From: Thermohalobaculum sp965247385
GTDB taxonomy: Bacteria > Pseudomonadota > Alphaproteobacteria > Rhodobacterales > Rhodobacteraceae
Direction of reading: 5' to 3'
Assembly (NCBI GenBank): GCA_965247385.1
Contig: CBDFHG010000007.1
Coordinates: forward strand, 1,054,001-1,118,000
DNA: 64,000 nucleotides
The notes beneath the pieces are model-generated. The model ran no database searches, was not told the DNA's origin, and saw only the letters and a program-made list of their open reading frames with translations. Shown here piece by piece: positions 61,507 to 64,000 of this stretch. Position 1 is the stretch's first letter. Each line of letters opens with the position of its first letter. The position numbers and the translations under genes were made by a program.

Positions 61507-63003
61507 TCACTCGAGCTTGTCCCGGATCAACTGGTCAAGCGCCGCGACGCCCCAGCCAGTTGCCCCTTCCGGTGCCAGATCGGAGCCGCTGCTCGCCAGC
61601 GTCACCCCGGCGATGTCGATGTGGATCCAGGGAGTGCCGTCCTCGACGAAGCGGTGCAGGAACTCGGCGGCGGTGATCGAGCCCGCTGCCCGGCCACCGG
61701 TATTCTTCAGATCCGCCAGCCGCGACTTGAGCTGGTCGGCATAGGGTTTGCCCAGCGGCATCCGCCAGGCGTCGTCGCCAACGATCTCGGTTGCTGCGCC
61801 AAACTCGGCGGCGAAGGCGTCGTCATTGGCGTAGAACGCGGCCCTATGGTGCCCCAGCGCGACGATAACAGCGCCAGTCAAGGTCGCCAGGTCAATCATC
61901 GCCTGCGGCTTGAAGGTCTGCTGGGTGTACCAGAGGGCATCACACAGCACCAAACGCCCCTCGGCGTCAGTGTTAATCACTTCGATGGTATCGCCCTTCA
62001 TCGATTGCACGATATCGCCGGGGCGCTGGGCCAACCCGTCGGGCATGTTCTCGACCAGTCCGACCACGCCGATGACATTCGCCTTTGCCTTGCGCAGCGC
62101 CAGGGTGCGCATGACCCCGGAGACGACGCCGGCGCCACCCATATCCATGGTCATTTCTTCCATGCCACCGGCGGGCTTGATCGAGATGCCGCCGGTGTCG
62201 AACACCACGCCTTTGCCGACCAGCGCCAGCGGCACCTGTTTCTTCTCGCCGCCCATCCACTTCATGACGACCATCCTGGTCTCGCTGCGCGAGCCCTGCC
62301 CCACCGCCAGCAGCGCTCGGGCACCGAGCTTTTCCAGCTCGGCTTCGCCCAGAACCTCGACCTCGATGCCGAGGTCCGTCATCGCCGCCAGCCGGTCGGC
62401 GAATTCATCGGTGGTCAGCCGGTTGGCGGGTTCGTTGACCAGGTCGCGGGTGAAGAACACGCCCTCGGCCAGCGCTGCGAAGGGGGCCGAGACCTTGCGC
62501 AATGCGCCAGGCCGCTGGGCCAGAACCGTGATGGCGCGCCCTCCGGGAGCGCTGGCGGTCTCACCGTTCTTTTCATCCACCGTCTTGTAGTCGCGGAAAT
62601 CATAGAGCCGGAGCGCCGCCGCCCAGATCATCTCGGCGGCCAGTTCGTCGCTGGTGACGCCCGAAGTGCAGATGTTCACCGCGCCCTTGCCCAGCGTCCT
62701 GGCGATTGCGCCCCCGGTCTTTCGGGCGGCGGCCCGGTCCGGCGCGTTGCCGAGGCAGGCCAGGATCACCGCCTTCGCCGCCATGCCGGCGGGGTAGCGC
62801 AGGCTGCGCACCGTACCCGGTTTGGCTTTGAAATCCTGGTCCGCCACCGCACGGCTCAAGGCGCCGCCGGTCACGTCATCGATCGACGCCGCCGCCCCTG
62901 CCAGCGCGCCGTCGCCATCGGCAAAGACCACCAGGGTGCCCTCGATTGCCGCGAGATCCTGGTCCTTTTCAGGTTGGAAATCGATTGGCGCGGGTGTCGT
63001 CAT
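61507..63003 (-). CDS. pepA: Leucyl aminopeptidase (cytosol aminopeptidase, M17)
   Basis: A 498-residue M17 peptidase from ATG 63003 (MTTPAPIDFQPEKDQDLAAI); the frame upstream to 63066 lacks homology. Two-zinc site motifs are present: VGKGVVFDTGGISIKPAGGM, EEMTMDMGGAGVVSGVMRTL, and the signature EVINTDAEGRLVLCDALWYT with NTDAEGRL. It removes N-terminal residues from peptides in the cytosol. It is divergent from lptF with 227 bp between the starts and is followed by holC, a conserved order. Confidence 0.96.
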   Translation of the reverse strand: MTTPAPIDFQPEKDQDLAAIEGTLVVFADGDGALAGAAASIDDVTGGALSRAVADQDFKAKPGTVRSLRYPAGMAAKAVILACLGNAPDRAAARKTGGAIARTLGKGAVNICTSGVTSDELAAEMIWAAALRLYDFRDYKTVDEKNGETASAPGGRAITVLAQRPGALRKVSAPFAALAEGVFFTRDLVNEPANRLTTDEFADRLAAMTDLGIEVEVLGEAELEKLGARALLAVGQGSRSETRMVVMKWMGGEKKQVPLALVGKGVVFDTGGISIKPAGGMEEMTMDMGGAGVVSGVMRTLALRKAKANVIGVVGLVENMPDGLAQRPGDIVQSMKGDTIEVINTDAEGRLVLCDALWYTQQTFKPQAMIDLATLTGAVIVALGHHRAAFYANDDAFAAEFGAATEIVGDDAWRMPLGKPYADQLKSRLADLKNTGGRAAGSITAAEFLHRFVEDGTPWIHIDIAGVTLASSGSDLAPEGATGWGVAALDQLIRDKLE

Positions 63004-63230
63004 GGCAGGCTCCTTGGCTAAGATCGATGCGGCTGAGTTTCGGACGAATAGGCCGGAGCCGAACACCTAGCCCGGATCACCGCCGGTGACCAGCCACAGC
63101 CATGAGCATTTGCTTCTGGTTCGAGGTATTGATCGGGGAATTGATTCTGGCCTTGCCCTTGGCCGCGGGCCGACCCATGATGCCCTGACTCCGTCGATCC
63201 AATGCGCGAAGACGGCTCTGGAGAACCCCA

Positions 63231-64000
63231 TTGCGCCGACTGGACAGTTATATTTTCCGTCAGATCCTGGGGCCGTTCCTGTTTTTCGTGCTGGTCTTCA
63301 CCGGGGTGATCTGGCTTGGCCAGTCGCTGCGCGTTGTCGATACCGTGGTCAACAACGGCCAGTCGGCGCTGGTGTTCCTGGAATTCACCCTGCTGTTGCT
63401 GCCGACGGTGCTGTCGATCGTTCTGCCAGTGGCGGCATTCGCCGCCACGCTCTACGCGGTGAACCGGCTGTTCAGCGACAGTGAGATCGTGGTGATGTTC
63501 GCCAGCGGCCTGAGCAACACCTCGCTGCTGCGCCCGGTGATGATGTTCTCGGGGCTGGTAATGGCAGTGATGTTCGCCCTGACCCTCTATGCCATGCCGA
63601 CCGCCCAGCGCGAATTGAAAAGCCGGGTCAATGAGGTGAAGAGCGATATCGCCTCGGCCTTCCTGCGCGAGGGGACTTTCCTGTCGCCAGTGCGCGGGGT
63701 CACGGTTTATCTGCGTGGCATGGAGCGGCCCGGAGAAATGCTGGGCGTCTTCGTTCATGACGAGCGCGACGAGGATGAGATTACCACCTACACCGCCGAG
63801 CGCGCGGTGTTGCTGAGCGACGCCGAGGGTATCCGTCTGGTGATGTTCGACGGCGTCGCCCAGATCGCCAAGCGCTTCGAGGCAGATTCGGTGGCCATCC
63901 TGCGCTTTGAGCAACTGGCCTATGACCTGACCCAGTTCACTGCAAAGAACAGCCAGCGGAGGCGAAAGCCGAGCGAGATGTATCTGCGGGAACTGTTGAC
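63231..64000 (+). CDS. lptF: LPS export ABC transporter permease LptF, 3' end outside window
   Basis: An open frame to the window edge, 256 codons seen. It starts at TTG 63231, with GGAG nine bases upstream, giving LRRLDSYIFRQILGPFLFFV; no ATG fits the homology. YjgP/YjgQ family marks: LVFTGVIWLAQSLRVV-like GVIWLGQSLRVVDTVVNNGQ, FTLLLLPTVLSIVLPVAAFA, ATLYAVNRLFSDSEIVVMFA and TLYAMPTAQRELKSRVNEVK, then the periplasmic beta-jellyroll (FLSPVRGVTVYLRGMERPGE). LptF with LptG extracts LPS from the inner membrane. Divergent from pepA. Confidence 0.93.
   Translation, partial: MRRLDSYIFRQILGPFLFFVLVFTGVIWLGQSLRVVDTVVNNGQSALVFLEFTLLLLPTVLSIVLPVAAFAATLYAVNRLFSDSEIVVMFASGLSNTSLLRPVMMFSGLVMAVMFALTLYAMPTAQRELKSRVNEVKSDIASAFLREGTFLSPVRGVTVYLRGMERPGEMLGVFVHDERDEDEITTYTAERAVLLSDAEGIRLVMFDGVAQIAKRFEADSVAILRFEQLAYDLTQFTAKNSQRRRKPSEMYLRELL

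Overview
This is a GC-rich window with compact genes, overlapping stop/start codons and typical alphaproteobacterial content: a pyrB-pyrC' pair, hisC-tyrA, an MbfA-type membrane ferritin, a HutC-like regulator, a LptF start beside pepA, and TTAGAGC...GCTCTAA intergenic palindromes like those common in Hyphomicrobiales. An alphaproteobacterium is likely, but the order cannot be fixed from these genes. Insertion sequences are dense and many housekeeping-like genes are broken by frameshifts. That would fit a genome losing genes, for example one that is host-restricted, but some frameshifts lie in G-runs and could be sequencing errors.

Layout. 0-6.5 kb: a GcvT-type FAD oxidoreductase cut by the window edge, a chimeric remnant, a HisD/HpsN-like dehydrogenase, a LysR regulator, a desaturase stump, a sterol-desaturase-family hydroxylase and a frameshifted PanB-like gene. 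6.5-13.1 kb: a DUF1194 protein, then an AT-richer module (SNF2/SWIM helicase plus UPF0158 protein) bracketed by IS debris, then an orphan BrnA-like antitoxin. 13.2-18.8 kb: housekeeping genes (M3 peptidase, GST, pyrB, pyrC', plsY). 19-26 kb: a 2OG oxygenase and a livFGMHK branched-chain amino-acid ABC transporter whose livK is split by an IS1182-like element. 26-32.8 kb: a HutC-like regulator, a PhyH dioxygenase, and a small catabolic-looking set facing a LysR regulator. 33-36.8 kb: a second IS1182-like element carrying a complete IS66 insertion. 37.3-41.7 kb: a large autotransporter-like surface protein with a 28-base homopolymer in its 5' region. 41.8-48.7 kb: a pile-up of five insertion sequences. 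48.7-64 kb: persulfide dioxygenase-rhodanese, a phosphodiesterase, tyrA-hisC, several broken genes, gloB, a 1-Cys peroxiredoxin, mbfA, holC, pepA and the start of lptF.

Most useful observations. Target-site duplications give the insertion order at each IS locus: ATAG in livK, CTAG around the IS1182-like copy with GCTCGGAT around IS66 inside it, TTACAAAG and ATGATCTA for two IS1595-like elements, and TA for IS630 inside the ATGATCTA repeat. Removing the elements on paper restores livK and the host transposase in frame. The homopolymer upstream of the autotransporter looks like a phase-variation switch: the leader frame ends in TGATG exactly at the downstream start codon. One IS1595 element carries a short chimeric passenger ORF that begins like a DNA methyltransferase. 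No CRISPR array, tRNA or rRNA was seen.
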